Notes: generated by a model not told the origin, from the sequence alone. DNA of 64,000 nt from Alviniconcha marisindica (GCA_018857735.1 JABMCL010000027.1:62001-126000); one strand, 5' to 3'. Positions 1 to 11,950 are shown, counted from the stretch's first letter. Numbers and translations: made by a program.

Positions 1-1222
1 ACAACCTTTTTGAAGAGAAAGGAGAGCCGAAGCGGTATCGAACCGAGGTCCTTCCGCTTACCAGCCTAACGCCATACCGCTAGGCCAAACCAGCTCAACG
101 TCTAACTTGATGACATTAACCTGCGTAAATTCGAACTGTCTACCATATATGATGATTTGTTTAAAGACGCAGTTTGTAAACAAAACGAACTGCGTGTGCA
201 AGCAAAAAATGTAAAGAGTACGATCAGAATATACTGTTTATAACCAATCTGCTGTCGCACATTACAATTTCAACACGCACCCATGTTGTAAGAAACTCGG
301 TGAAAACAAATTTTCGAAAGCATCTGAACAAACTTTAGATCGACAGCAACAAAAACTCACTCTGTATGCTAACATTCCGATACTTTTAAAAGATTCGCAT
401 ATACCAATATAAATATCGTATAACCAGAAGATTTGACTAAATCTCTGATGAACGTTTAAATTAAGTTGAACGTTACAGTCTTCAAAAATATTACCACACC
501 TTTCGCATATCAGAACGTCTCTTCCATGCGGCCATATGCTAAAAGCAAATGACCCGGATGTGTAACATGGCTAACCGGAAGTAGTGCAAAAGCGCGAAAA
601 CTTTATTATTTTCCTTTTGCTTGTTTAACTAATACATTTTGAACGTTATTTATTGCAACATTTTATGAAGAATGGCAAAATATATTTTAAAAAGTACCCA
701 GACATTTGGCAGTAAAATATAACATTGGCACCTGATGCAGTGACGTACCACAGTGACTGGAGTAAAGTTTTGACGAAAGAGAGTCAGTTCTTCACTAGAC
801 TGTCTGCGGATGCTGGTCATGAAACATTTCAACACACATAACTTCGACCAAGGGATATTTCGGAGCCTTTAACTCCAAAAACAAAACTTAGTGATAATCA
901 ATTTTATATGCACTGTGTAAAGCGATATCTCCTCTGTGCAAATCGGTGACTGAGGTAATGTTTTGATTCATCATGTACATGAATGAAAGCATCGAAAGCA
1001 CTCACCATGAGCATGTGTTTTCAGGGGTCAAATTTCATGGCGCTTTTCACTTTCAAAAAATAATATTTCTCCAGCTGCTCCAGATTTGGAGCTCATATTG
1101 TTTCCACTGTGAAACTGACCAATTATGAATGCACACATAAAGCAACAACAAAATGTTTGAAACAGATTTGATTGACAGTCAAAAATCGGACCCCCCATTT
1201 GCGCACCTTGTGGCACTAAGTC

Positions 1223-1270
<48 letters not shown>

Positions 1271-1583
1271 TAGATAGATATATAGACAGATAGATAGATA
1301 TAAGCAGGCATACATTCTGCTAAATTAAAAACTGCAAATCATGAATTAAACATGCATCCACCTGTTTTGAATAAGCATCTGCTGGAAATGGCCTAGTAAA
1401 CATTCAGACAATCACAGCAATGGATAGACTGGATGCCACAACCAATTTCACAAGTTCAACAGGCAACATATTGTCCCCAGCTTGTTTGACCACAGGAGTG
1501 AATTGGTAGAATTGTTTCTTGTGTGATGTCTTTTGAGTGTTAATTAGCCCCTTTGTGTGTTGATTCTAAAAATTTCAACTTAC
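1..1583. other. ABCD intron 5 (partial), no gene seen
   Basis: This is the intron downstream of ABCD exon 5 on the minus strand, cut by the window edge. It holds the tRNA-like block at 24-96 and an (AT)n tract at about 1228-1268 followed by GATA-type repeats. I see no further exon; the next expected ABCD exon (start of the nucleotide-binding domain, Walker A) is not present, so it must lie off the left edge. Confidence 0.6.
24..96 (-). repeat. tRNA-like element (SINE head or tRNA pseudogene)
   Basis: Read on the minus strand, this 73-nt block is tRNA-sized. It has an A-box-like stretch (TGGCCTAGCGG) and a near-canonical B box (GGTTCGATACC). The acceptor ends (GAGCTGG and TCGGCTC) pair over seven positions if G-T wobbles are allowed, and the D stem GCC/GGC pairs. 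The anticodon and T stems pair poorly, so a functional tRNA is unlikely. A tRNA-derived SINE head or a decayed tRNA is the better reading. Confidence 0.45.
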
Positions 1584-1678
1584 TTTCAGAGTCAAGCTGG
1601 CAACAATAACATCTCCATTGGGTGTGATGATTGGCAGGTTTTCTATGTCGATGGTAGAGTCAGTGTCCACCACCACAC
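1584..1678 (-). CDS. ABCD1: ABCD1/2-like exon 5
   Basis: The exon is 95 nt, phase 1 in and phase 0 out, with acceptor CTGGTTACAG|GTGTGG and donor CTGAAA|GTAAGT. It encodes [20 protein letters not shown] then [11 protein letters not shown], the first beta strands of the nucleotide-binding domain (the family motif is ENxPIxTPxGxVVxxSLxxxV). The 95-nt length again matches my memory of the vertebrate exon. The gene continues off the window. Confidence 0.92.
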
Positions 1679-4600
1679 CTGTAACCAGAGATGAAATTGT
1701 GATGGTGTGAGTCTGTGCAAAGTTCCCTAAAAGCACTTTCAACAATCCATTAGAGTAGGACTTTGCAGGCTTTCACATTCCAGACGCATGTAGCATACTA
1801 CAGTCACTGAAGGCACAACAAAAGGAAATATTGGTAAAATCCAAGGAGATGGTCGGAAATTCCTGGACCATTTTAAAAGTTATTTTGGGTCACAAATATC
1901 ATCACAATCGTTAAATGAGATCCATATCTGCCAATTACAGCCAAAATCCGCAACAAAAGGTGATTTTTTTCATATATTTTTGTCTTTGATTGTCAGTTCG
2001 AGTCAGCGCATGTTGCCCTTTGAGGTTTGACCTAGTTTCCCAGTAACAATGTGAACGCTTCCTTCATGCCGATTTTGGCAAGACCGGCAATCGTACTCAC
2101 AACTCAACGTTCTCAGACTGCAATTTTTTCCGTGCATTTTTCGTGGTTTTTAATTGCCGTAGCTTGTTTGCAAGGCTGCATTTTCGTTGTGGACCGATTG
2201 ATGGTGAAAACGCACCTCATTCGCCATTCGCCTCAGTGGTCTGTTTGTGACGTCAGAGACCTATGTCACGGATCTCGCGCGTATTTCGAGATTAAAACAA
2301 GCAGATGAAATTCAGCCTGATCAGCATGCATTTCTTCCTTCGTAAACATACTTTCACGGCACTGACATTTTATTAGATTTAAAGGTCATGTTATGCACTA
2401 GACTTTCATAATTGGGTCAATTTCCAACGTTCCGTTACAAACGAAAACTGCCTTTCTGGGCCCTTTAAAGAAACTTCTTTGCATGCTAAACTTCTTATGT
2501 GCTTGGAGCAGGCTAAAAGAACATGATCCACAGTAAACATTTTGCAACTGAATGTGCCATTGATTTTACATACATTTTATAAGGTGAAATTTTGAGATGC
2601 TAAAATTTGTTTTACAAGCTCAGTACCGTGTTGTGCACTCTCTTCTGTGCCTTATTTTGACATCATTAAAATGTCTCTGGCGTCACAGATAGAACACCAG
2701 GCAGCTCTCACTTCTGCGTACTGGTCACGTAAGAAATGCACATGGATTGTAATCATTTTTGCCACTATTTGTTTTTATTTCTTTGGAGTGAACTTTTGAT
2801 GACATATTGCAGCGTTCTAGAAAAAAATGTAAGTCCACCAGAAAATATGTTTTATTTACCCCAATCTATTTCTAACTCATACTGAATGACAATCTTTTGG
2901 TAAAATTAGCATGCAGATGAAAAAATAATGCAACAGACAAATCATGACTAAAATGCTAGTTCCTTTCAAACCATCTTTGCCATGAAAAAAGCAACAAAAA
3001 TCAGAAACTTTTATTTGAAGCATAATAACTCCACTGTTTCTGTACCAAACTTCAGCAGGATGACAAAAACTTTACTTCTTACATATATGACATTTACTGT
3101 CTGGAAAATCAACATCAGAAGGTTCATTGTTATTTTCACTATCAAATGCAAGTTCACACAGAACTCCTTTCACCATAAAGCTCTTTTTGTGATATGTTTG
3201 TCTCATTGGAAAATAATATTGCAAAATCATATGCATGTTATAAGTTGTACAAACTGGTTTAAATGACAGCAATCATACTCCAAGTCAATTCCGACAAACT
3301 ACAAACAAATGCAATTTCTCCATGCTGCTTACATGCATATTATTACACACGATTACATGGGGACTCATCAGTATTTTTTTAACACCAGGATACTGTACAA
3401 CAAAAGTATAACACTGTGTTCCATGTGTATGCACCATATAGCACCATAAACAACCCATCTTCAGGGGTGCTGGGATGATAAACAGGTACACAACAGATAA
3501 AATGCATTGTCAGTTTAATTACTTCTTATTCAAAATGACACATGAGGATTAGTTTGATAATGAAGGCCTACTGGCCTGTTGTCAACTATTCTACAGAGAG
3601 AGACAATGCACTTCCCTGGAAAATGCTGTAGACACTAAAAATTAGACATACTCCAGTGTGCCAGAAAATCTGAAATTCCAACAACAAACAAAGCTTGTAA
3701 ACTACACATACATACCCCTTTGGACAAGAGGACCTTCAATGCGATCATGCATGACCTTGGATTTGGATGGGGTGACCATGTTCCGTTTGTATCGGCCATT
3801 CCGCATATCTTCAAACACCTCAAACATCTCTGACACCCTTGATGTGTAGCCTGCCAGTTCAGTGATCTAAAGCAAATCCAGTCACAGTGCACTTGGAAGT
3901 ACATGGATCAAAACAGATAAGAACAGGATCAATTTAATACAAGTAGGATCAACACTGACAAGTATATGGGTCAAAACAGACCACAAGCCACAAGCTGAAT
4001 GCAGTACTAAAAACTGCCAGTATGTGTTACATGTACAACTATGAACATTTATGAACAAGAACAGCAGTCCTCTCAAAATCAAAACTGGAATAGCAAGAAT
4101 TGTCCTGCCGGGTTCCTAAATACTGTATGTCAGTATACTATATACATGCCCCCTTTGTTTGCACTAGGTCTGCTTCTTAGTAATAGTAAATCCACATACC
4201 TAATTTGGTTGCAAAGATATCAGTAGTAGTAGTAGTTTAGAAAATATAGCTATTAGCATTAACAAACAGACTACATCTTTTCATGAGACACTCATTCATG
4301 ATGATTGTACTATCAAACTAAGTTTGGTTGCAAAAGGATCAGCAGCTCTGAAGATATAATACAAATTATTATATTTTGACTATTGATTATGAGCCCTCAC
4401 TAAGATGTTGCCCTGAAGATAGCAACAACAACAACAACAAAAATGTTTTCTTTTTCTCTCTCAAGACACTAGGAAAGGGGGGGGAATTTGCCAGTACCAT
4501 GCAAGTGAATTGTGACACAAAACCAAGTTAAACAAGCAAGGGGAGGGAATGCAGGACAGCCTAAAAGAAAATATACAGTATTGGTATGCCTATTCCCTTG

Positions 4601-7600
4601 CTCTTCTCTGATCCATGTTGACCCAGAGCCCCAATGGAGGCCTTTTTTTTTTTTTTTACATGTAGCCAGAGGCTTGCTTTGGAGTACCATCTGCAAATCA
4701 GATACTCTCACCCTTCTTCTCCATCTTTCAACATTGCACTTGTGCTGCCATCCTACCCACTACCAGTCTAAATTGGTGACAAATTTGAATGCCTTGCCTT
4801 CTGTCACTGTACTGTACACTTGTGTACAGCCATATTCTTTTCTGTACACCTGTTTTGTCCTGTGTGCTACAAGCATGCCCATGCAAAAGAATCCAAAGCA
4901 TGAAGCAATGCTAACTTGCTAGTGTATGCCCAGAGAACTTCCACCTATGTAAAAAAAATAGTCAATATAGTAAGATTAAATAAGAAGGCCCAGTAGCAAC
5001 TCTCACAGCTGGGTTTTCTTTGAGAAAGGGACCCATACATCCAAAACAGAAAAAAATCACAAAATGAAACACATATAAAATACACACAAACATTATTTCA
5101 GTCCCCCACAATATAAACCCTTCTCCACTATACTAAGTATTCAAAACTAAAAACCATCTGCATTATCCCCCATCATTAGCAATAGCATCAACAACACATC
5201 ACCATGATCACTATCCCTCTCAATCTCATCATATCATGTCTGCAAGAAAGAGGGAAAAAAGGGTGCATACCTCTTTGTAGGAGGACATCATTCTCTCGAT
5301 GGCATCCGCTGACTGAATAAGGAGGTTGCGTGCAGTAGTAAATGCCCTTGTCCTCTCACTGACGCCACCATCAGGGTCATCGTCCACTATTGTCCCTGTC
5401 AATGTCATAAAATTCAAACTGTTTTCAACTCTCTGTTTGTGTAGCATGTGCTTACAGTACCAAATGTAATGGCCCAGAGGCACATATGCTTGAATGACTG
5501 TTTGGATGCTGAGATATCTCTTTTAAGATACTGGTAGACATCAGAATCCCAAGAAACTTCTCAGGAAGGGAACCTATATTGTCAAACTAGCAGAGACTCA
5601 CCATTCTGAATTCTACTAATTTTACAGTTACAACACAATGGTTGCCAATGGCATGGGGGTCGTTATTTGATATTTAATGGTCAGCCCCCTGTGATCATAT
5701 CAGAACAAAACAAAGTGCATCAAATCACAAGTAAAACCAAGTCTGATTCACTGTTCATGGCACGTACCATTTTATGCATGGGACTGGCATAAATTTAAAT
5801 AAATACACAACTGGGAAACTGTACAAATTAGAAAAGTTGAATTCCTCTCGGAGGGCAAAGCATGCAAAGCTACTGGGTGGTTCGGGCAGTGTGGTTAACT
5901 TCCTTGACTTTTACCTGGCACCATTTAAGTCCCTTGGTTATTTTTACTTCTGATGAGTACTTTCTTCACACTGGAAGGCAATGACAGTGAAAATGCAAAG
6001 TTCATAGTGCCAAATTTAAAGGCATTTTTGAAGGCCTGTAGTCAGGATGTGTCTGGCAACAAGCAAGAACTTGTTGAATGTGCTACTGAATGGTTCAGAA
6101 AGGGCTGTTAACTCCCTTGACTTTAGCCAGCATCGCTTATGTGCCTTAGCCGCTTTTACTTCCAGTGCATACTTTCTTCACAATGGAAGGCAGTGACAGT
6201 GAATTCACAAAGTTTACACTGCCAACTTTAAAGGCATTTTTGAAGGCCCATAGTCAAATGTGTCTGGCGACAAGCAATAACTAGTCTTGTTGCTTATGCT
6301 ATAGGATGCCGGAAAAGACATTTTTTCCACAAGCTCACGCTCTTTGGGTCAGCTAAAATATTATGCAATGACACTTTTTTTCAATCCTCCATTACCTCTC
6401 CCCTGTAATGTTTGCAAATTTATGCAACGGTAGTGGCATTTGTATTGATTTTGAACTTCGATTTCTATACTCAGAAATCGGCCCAGAAGCAGCAGCTGCG
6501 ACCTTTTGGGACTTCTTGCACGAAAGATTATGAAAACCACTCATGAAAACCAGCTTTGCTGAACTGCCCCAAAAGATGCCCCAAAAAGCATTTTTTCCAT
6601 GCACATGCAACCTTCTGGTCAGCTGGAAAACAATGCGAAGACACTTTTTTCCATCCTCCGTCACATTTCCCCTCCATGCAAAAGCAATAGTAGTGGCATT
6701 TATACTGCTTTGCAATTCTAGGTTTGACTTCCATTGTTATAACTATATACAATGTGAACCAGTTCCATTCCTATTGATAGGGCTGTCTGGTTCAGTTGCT
6801 CCAACAAATCAAGGAACCTGTACTAGCTCTGGATTCTCAGCAGTGGGGACCAGAATTTCTGCATTCACAGCACCCCACTGCCAGAGTTAAAACCACAACT
6901 GAACTTCTGAAGGGCCATTTGTTGTGAAACTATCAATTACATCAATTCTCTGGCACACCAAGCTGCATCGAGGCATGCCAGTGATATGGCTGTTTCCCCA
7001 GAACAATGAATTGATCGTAATAATAATAATAAATAATGTACTTTAGGAAATTGTGTGGCTGTAATCAGTTGTGTGATTTTTAGTAATTTGTGTTGTTGTT
7101 ACACACCGTGTTGGCATGAAGTCAATAAATATGTTAGGACTTAAAAAAGAAGTATGTGACTGTGAGTAGATGTGATACATAATGGATCACTCTACTTGAT
7201 GTAATGCAAATAAATCAAGATGTGTATTGCAGCAACATTAAATTAAGTGTTTGCCCAGCGTAGCCAAGCTTCAAGACTGTCTTGGCAGTCTGCATGTTGA
7301 CCTAGTTGCCTACCATCAGATCGAAGGCCAGTGGCAGTAAGGATAGGGACAGCCACCATGATGAGGCCACTGGCACTCCACACATACTTCATCAGGAACT
7401 GCTCCAGCATAATATACCACAATCGCTTGCAGTAGATCCTGTTGGACTGTGCTGCTAGACTCTGGTAGCTCTGCTGCAACTGCTGGTGTTCTATCTGAAA
7501 ATGAAAAAAACTAAAACAACACTAAATCACACTGACTACTAATAACTACTAATCATTGACACATATCACCAAGGAGTTCACCTTCCGTTGCACACTGGCA

Positions 7601-8564
7601 CTAACTCTGGTATCAAATAAAGCAGCAGAGATCCTGGTAGGCATGGGTTAGCTAAGTCAGTAAGTGTACATTATGCTGACTAAACCATACATATATATAT
7701 ATGACTGAGAGAAAAAATGTTTTCATCCTGGTGATTCATACTATGTATACATGTATCAAGAATAATGTTTTAAATAACTGTAAATGGAATCATATCTGTC
7801 CATTTCCAACTCCTGAGGCTTTGATAGCAAGGTAACACAAAATCTATCTTCAATGTGATCCATGTGTGTTTCACAAAAGTAGCAGTCTATGAGTACATTA
7901 TTTATTTTATTACTAACACTCTCAGTGACAGTGTGGTACCGTCCAAATGGTGTACAGGACCAGAGCAACATTGCAGGAACACAACCAGTTATAAATATAA
8001 TTTGTCATTTTGGATGCTACTAGAGCACCAATTATGCTCCTTCCAGCTCTTTTGAAGGAAGATCCCTTCAAGTTCAGTGCATAGCCATCACCACTTAAGT
8101 GCATTTATACTACAATACACAATACAAGCAAACTCTGGCTCTGCTTTAGGGTTTAGTGCAACTTCTTCACACACAAAAATTCTTGGACAGCTATAAATAT
8201 TTTTAATTAATAACCACTGCTTAGCTGGAACTTGAAATTAAACACAGCTCCAAATTTAGGGAATGTGTACAAAACACACAGACCCAACTAATAAGTAATA
8301 TCCATAGATGGGATTTAGTATAGACAATAAATTTAACATTTAAATTTAGCACATAGTTTAAAGTTTTTAAGTTAAACTAAAATTATTCAATGACTGCAAT
8401 ACTCTCATTTCACTTAGTCACACATCAAACTAGTTCCAAGATAAAGAGAGATTCCAAGATATATCACATAAGGTCTTAATAACTTAAATCATCAAGCATT
8501 TCTAGTTCTACAACTTTTTGCACTGGTATTCATTGACAATTAGTATGCACATGTGCTTAACCAC

Positions 8565-8636
<72 letters not shown>

Positions 8637-9681
8637 ATGTGTGTGCTTGCACGTGCATGAATTCATGTTTTCTCATCTGACAGACAACATATTTCAAATG
8701 TAGTTCTGTGTTACACAAAGGGACAATCACAGTAGTTACCTTGTGTCCATCATAAAAGGCAATTTCTTCAGCATTGGCAATGATACGGGAATGCATGAAG
8801 CGCAAATCTCCTTTACGCTTTGCTTCCTCAGCCACCAGTTTGCCAAATCTGGGTGATACTGCTCTCAGGATGCTGGCAGTGATGGAGATCACAACTGCGG
8901 CCAGAACAGTTGGGATCTTGGAGCTGGCACCACGACTGCTAGCAAGCTGGTACAGTGTAAATGAAATCAAAGCAACATCCAGCAAAGGTTTTGTCAGGTG
9001 GGAATACAGATGCGCAAACTGCTGAGTGAACATGGAGATGTCCTCTGTGAGGCACTGATCAGCGTTGGACAAGCGGCTGTCTAGATTGCTGACCCTGTAG
9101 TAAGTTTGCTTGTCAAAGTACATAGTGTAGGCATGTTGGACTAAACGGGTCCTGAAGATGAGTGCCAGTTGGCTCTCCAAAAAACGAATAAGGCTATTGA
9201 TGAACGTTGCTGGGACTGCGACAAGCAGCCACTTGGTCAGCTGAATAAGAAACTTCGTAACATCACGCTGAACTATTGTTTTGACAATGCTGCCATCAAG
9301 CCGGGCTACATAGACTGATAAAAACGTCCGCGCTACTAGGGTGGCAGTGTGGAAAGAGAGAGCACCGAATTCTTTGGTCCACAGTCCAGGGATAATGATC
9401 TTCACCAACCGTCGCAGCTGCTTGTAGAAGAGTCTGTTCACATTTGGCGAAGCTTTCTTTTGACTAGCATCCCGTCCTTTTGACTGCGTCCCCTCATCCT
9501 TCTTTTCGTTGTTTTGTTGCATCTTCGCCCTGTCTCTTGTCTTTTGCTTCATCAAAACACTCGTGACATTTGGGCAGTAACGACGGACGCCATAGGCTGC
9601 TAAAAGACAAACTGCAGCTCCAACTGCTACTTTTTCACGACTGATCTTGGCCTTTGCGGCCATGTCTAACAGTTTTGACAT
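1584..9681 (-). CDS. ABCD1: Peroxisomal ABC half-transporter, subfamily D (ABCD1/2-like), 5' five exons, 3' truncated by window
   Basis: The gene model is five exons joined on the minus strand: 9681-8740, 7494-7314, 5395-5271, 3866-3716 and 1678-1584. All have GT-AG borders and compatible phases (0, 1, 0, 1). The product is the transmembrane domain of an ALD-protein-type half-transporter. Such proteins dimerise in the peroxisomal membrane and import very-long-chain fatty acyl-CoA for beta-oxidation. Diagnostic stretches are [16 protein letters not shown], the loop [18 protein letters not shown], the [17 protein letters not shown] helix, the EAA-like motif [26 protein letters not shown] and [15 protein letters not shown]. 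Family knowledge places Walker A, signature and Walker B in later exons, which are absent here. Whether it is an ABCD1 or ABCD2 orthologue cannot be decided; invertebrates usually carry one gene for both. Introns 1-4 contain microsatellites and transposon debris but no competing gene. Confidence 0.95.
1679..3715. other. ABCD intron 4, nothing recognised
   Basis: About 2 kb of AT-rich intron. I see no coding exon, RNA gene or long repeat; short open frames on both strands lack codon structure or family similarity. Confidence 0.6.
3716..3866 (-). CDS. ABCD1: ABCD1/2-like exon 4
   Basis: The exon is 151 nt, phase 0 in and phase 1 out. The acceptor is TTTAG|ATCACT and the donor is AAAGGG|GTATGT. 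It encodes [20 protein letters not shown] followed by a basic variable linker ([20 protein letters not shown]) and [10 protein letters not shown]. ELAGYTxRVxEMFxVFED is a hallmark of ABCD proteins just before the nucleotide-binding domain. Confidence 0.92.
3867..5270. other. ABCD intron 3 with dispersed repeat fragments
   Basis: This AT-rich intron contains two copies of a short dispersed motif centred on AAGTTTGGTTGCAAAAGGAT (about 4197-4250 and 4309-4360). The motif recurs at 41.05, 41.2 and 35.9 kb. No exon is supported. Confidence 0.45.
5271..5395 (-). CDS. ABCD1: ABCD1/2-like exon 3
   Basis: The exon is 125 nt, phase 1 in and phase 0 out. The acceptor is TTGACAG|GGACA and the donor is AAAGAG|GTATGC. 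It encodes an acidic loop ([19 protein letters not shown]) followed by the conserved helix [20 protein letters not shown] and YKE. It is slightly shorter than the vertebrate exon in the variable acidic loop, which is normal variation. Confidence 0.93.
5971..6111 (+). pseudogene. SAP-like domain remnant, copy 1
   Basis: A frame of 46 codons plus stop reads [20 protein letters not shown] then [20 protein letters not shown]. The pattern [24 protein letters not shown] is that of the SAP helix-extension-helix DNA-binding motif, as found at the N-terminus of many invertebrate mobile-element proteins. The initiator position is CTG where copy 2 has ATG, and the frame ends in TAA after 46 residues. 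It is therefore a decayed fragment and not an ABCD exon. Confidence 0.5.
6183..6284 (+). pseudogene. SAP-like domain remnant, copy 2 (frameshifted)
   Basis: The frame starts at ATG and reads [20 protein letters not shown] then KAHSQ. It then diverges from copy 1 because one base is lost at the CAGGATGTG/CAAATGTG position, and it stops at TAG. The nucleotide sequence after the indel still matches copy 1 (TGTGTCTGGCxACAAGCAA). Copy 2 therefore once encoded the same helix pair and was inactivated after duplication. Confidence 0.5.
6300..6760 (-). pseudogene. Duplicated THAP-like zinc-finger remnants
   Basis: Two diverged copies of a segment of about 160 nt lie at roughly 6305-6470 and 6585-6740. 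On the minus strand the right copy (6752-6528) reads [16 protein letters not shown] then [19 protein letters not shown] and KKCF. This resembles the Cys-Cys, HxFPxD and tryptophan pattern of a THAP DNA-binding domain. The left copy has several stops. THAP domains are common in P-element-like transposases. The second half of the zinc site is not found, so this is a degraded fragment at best. Confidence 0.35.
6761..7313. other. Part of ABCD intron 2, nothing recognised
   Basis: No exon or structured repeat was recognised here apart from a short (ATA)n-like run near 7017-7035. Confidence 0.5.
7314..7494 (-). CDS. ABCD1: ABCD1/2-like exon 2
   Basis: The exon is 181 nt, phase 0 in and phase 1 out. 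The acceptor is CATTTTCAG and the donor is GATG|GTAGGC. It encodes [20 protein letters not shown] and continues through [20 protein letters not shown] to [15 protein letters not shown]. The length equals that of human ABCD1 exon 2 as I remember it (181 nt), which supports the borders. Confidence 0.94.
7495..8739. other. ABCD intron 1
   Basis: AT-rich intron with a (TG)n microsatellite at 8569-8635 close to the exon 1 donor. No other feature is supported. Confidence 0.6.
8569..8635. repeat. (TG)n microsatellite
   Basis: A near-perfect TG dinucleotide run of about 67 nt within ABCD intron 1, about 100 nt from the exon 1 donor. It is polymorphism-prone and non-coding. Confidence 0.95.
8740..9681 (-). 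CDS. ABCD1: ABCD1/2-like exon 1 (start codon to EAA-like motif)
   Basis: The exon holds 314 codons from ATG (9681-9679) to a donor after GGACACAAG. The start is chosen because it is the first Met, lies just after a CCAAT-containing leader, and gives a sensible N-terminus ([20 protein letters not shown]) followed by a hydrophobic segment. A basic linker of low complexity (about residues 45-75) precedes [20 protein letters not shown], the region that in this family binds the peroxisomal import receptor PEX19. Transmembrane helices and the first cytosolic loop follow. A frame that runs on past the donor into the (TG)n tract at 8569-8635 is intronic read-through, not protein. Confidence 0.95.
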
Positions 9682-11460
9682 GATTGGCCCGTTATTCCCA
9701 ACTACCAGAAGTCAAATGAGCTATTTACCTCTCATCGCTTCGTCGCAGTGTCCTCCATAATTATTCCCAACCATGTGAACCCACAGACTTTGCTCGGGTC
9801 AATGTTCAGACCCAACCAATGAAATCTTGCCAACTTCAACCGGAAAGAACCGAGTATCGGCCGAGGAAGACCGAGCATCTGCGGACAAGTAGCGTCTGCT
9901 GCAATTAGCTGTTCAACACATGGAGCAAGCAAAGCGCTGATTAATTTATTATGAACTGGGTTGGCGGGGCAAGGAGTCGAGTGAAATTTCAAGGAGATCG
10001 ACGGCTTCAAAAGGTGTGGCTACTTTTTATTATTTATATTTTTGATGTTTTATCTAGACTCGTTTGAAATAAATAAAACGTCCCATGTAGCCGGTGTCGG
10101 GCCGTTGCCGGACGGACAGCCTGGTCTACCCTAGTCTAGACCGAGTCCTTGTTCTTTTTCTTTTTTTAAGGGCCCATAATCAACGTGTCGATTTTTCTGG
10201 CGACTGGGGGTGTTCGCTGTTGTACTGGTCCGGCAAAAAATCAAAAAAAAAATCCGAGTATGACTGAGTAAGTAGCTACTCAGTCGGAGTTGTAATGAAG
10301 GCTTAACGAGCAAACATTTATCGTTTAAAAAAGACTCTAGATCAAGACATTCAGTCAAAGCGAGATTTGACACTAAGTTGCATTTACTGAGACTGTCGAC
10401 TGCTCTCAGAGACACTGAATTCGGATCAGTTTCAGTTTCAGTACCGGCTTCAGCCGGCGGGTACAGTCTGACTGACGTGACAGTGCTGGCTTCGAGGCGG
10501 CATATTCAGTAGCCTACTCAGTCACTGCGGCGGAGTGACCGAGAAGCCTGGAGATCGGAAGATTTTTTTTTTCAGCAGGCAAAACTGAAATGACATGTAA
10601 AACAACCCGGAATAAAAAAAAATTTTTATTGCTCACTGAAACTGTTGCACGGCTTCTACGGTCTGTATATAAGAACGTAGCCGGTTTTCATATTACAGGC
10701 CGCCGCCGGATGAACTTAGTTCGGCTGGGTCACTGCCGGAGTTTCGCACACTCGCTGGTCAGTGAACCGGCTGAACAAACTGCACTTTGATAGATCTAAT
10801 CATAAACTATACAGGCCCAGGGCGCTTGTGCAGAATCAACAAACAAGACGGAATTGTGAATTCTAGTGCTCGACTGAAAGACCGACGTCACCGACCGGCC
10901 GAAGAACACAGCAAATGCCGGACCGTACTAGTGACTCGTCTCGGCACGTGACGGTGCAGTACTGATATGACTCTACTGAACGTGCCCGCGGGTAGGCTTA
11001 CGCGAGTGTGACAAGGTATAATCATGTTATGCACAAAACTATATCGAAGGTACACATCTACCAGATCAAACTCCACTGATATTTTCCACTGATATTCTCA
11101 GCCGGTCAGTGTCAAATGCTGGTATCACTGTCAACGGTACTGACTGAGCGGATAAATTCAAGTTACATTCACAGTCGGAGACGCTGATGTCACGGCCTTT
11201 AACTTGTCCTCAGCGCGGCGACTGTAACGGGCCCTTCGCAGTCTCGATCATCATGTGCCAACACATAGCGCCGCGGGCCAAAGCCGAACACGCACACATA
11301 CAACTAAGGCATATAATCAGTCCCTACACGGCCACTGAAGCAACCAAAACCCTCGCCAGTTCCGCAGTTGCTTCATGTCTTCTCTCGTACGTTAGACTGT
11401 AACTCCGCCGAGGCTCTACCTTCACTGAGGCTGCCATCAGTACTTAACAGACAAACTTCA
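9682..11460. promoter_or_regulatory. Divergent upstream region between ABCD and the plus-strand gene
   Basis: This stretch lies between the ABCD start codon (9681, minus) and the plus-strand coiled-coil gene. It is clearly richer in CpG than the introns, with many CGGC, GCCGG and CGCG clusters from about 10080 to 11410. A CCAAT sequence sits just 5' of the ABCD ATG on the minus strand. I see no convincing TATA box and could not place the plus-strand gene's first exon. A shared CpG-type promoter is inferred from layout and composition only. Confidence 0.35.
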
Positions 11461-11489
11461 AAAAAGAATGCAGCAACAAGGCTTGTCGG

Positions 11490-11917
11490 TAGCTAAGAAA
11501 TCTGACCACATCCGCCATTCTATTCTTCAAACTCTGCTTTGGCTACCAGTAACACATCAACCAGCTACCTCAGTCAATACCGTTGCAATATTTCAACTAT
11601 ATGCTTCAATTCCGCCATCTCTGACACTCCCCCCCACCCCCCTCAGTATCTCTCCGATCTCCCGGCTCAACATGACAAGTGCGATCCGCATTCGGCGACA
11701 CCCGAACCCTTGTCACCTTTCGTGTAAACACAAGCATTTGGTAAAAGTTCGTTTACTTACGTTGGCCCGTCTGTTTGGAACAATTTGCTTCAAACACTCT
11801 GCCAATCTGGTTCTTCTTCCCCTTTCAAACCCGCCCTCAAGACTCACTTGTTCAGTAACTATAACTGTCCTTTTCACAGCCGTGCCTGGGGATACCCCCC
11901 GTCTGACATGTGTGTGT

Positions 11918-11950
<33 letters not shown>

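Larger units (their letters stand above)
5881..6290 (+). repeat. Tandem duplication of a SAP-domain-encoding transposon-like segment
   Basis: Two diverged copies of a segment of about 213 nt lie head to tail. GTTAACT at 5894 and 6107, the leader TACTTTCTTCACA and the following coding-like block all recur. The copies lie in ABCD intron 2 on the opposite strand to the host gene. Each contains one SAP-like reading frame, described separately. Confidence 0.6.

Noticed and set aside
8557..8739. Extension of ABCD exon 1 into a His-Thr tail
   Set aside because: Crosses a clear donor at 8740/8739 and runs into a microsatellite; exon 2 continues the family sequence.
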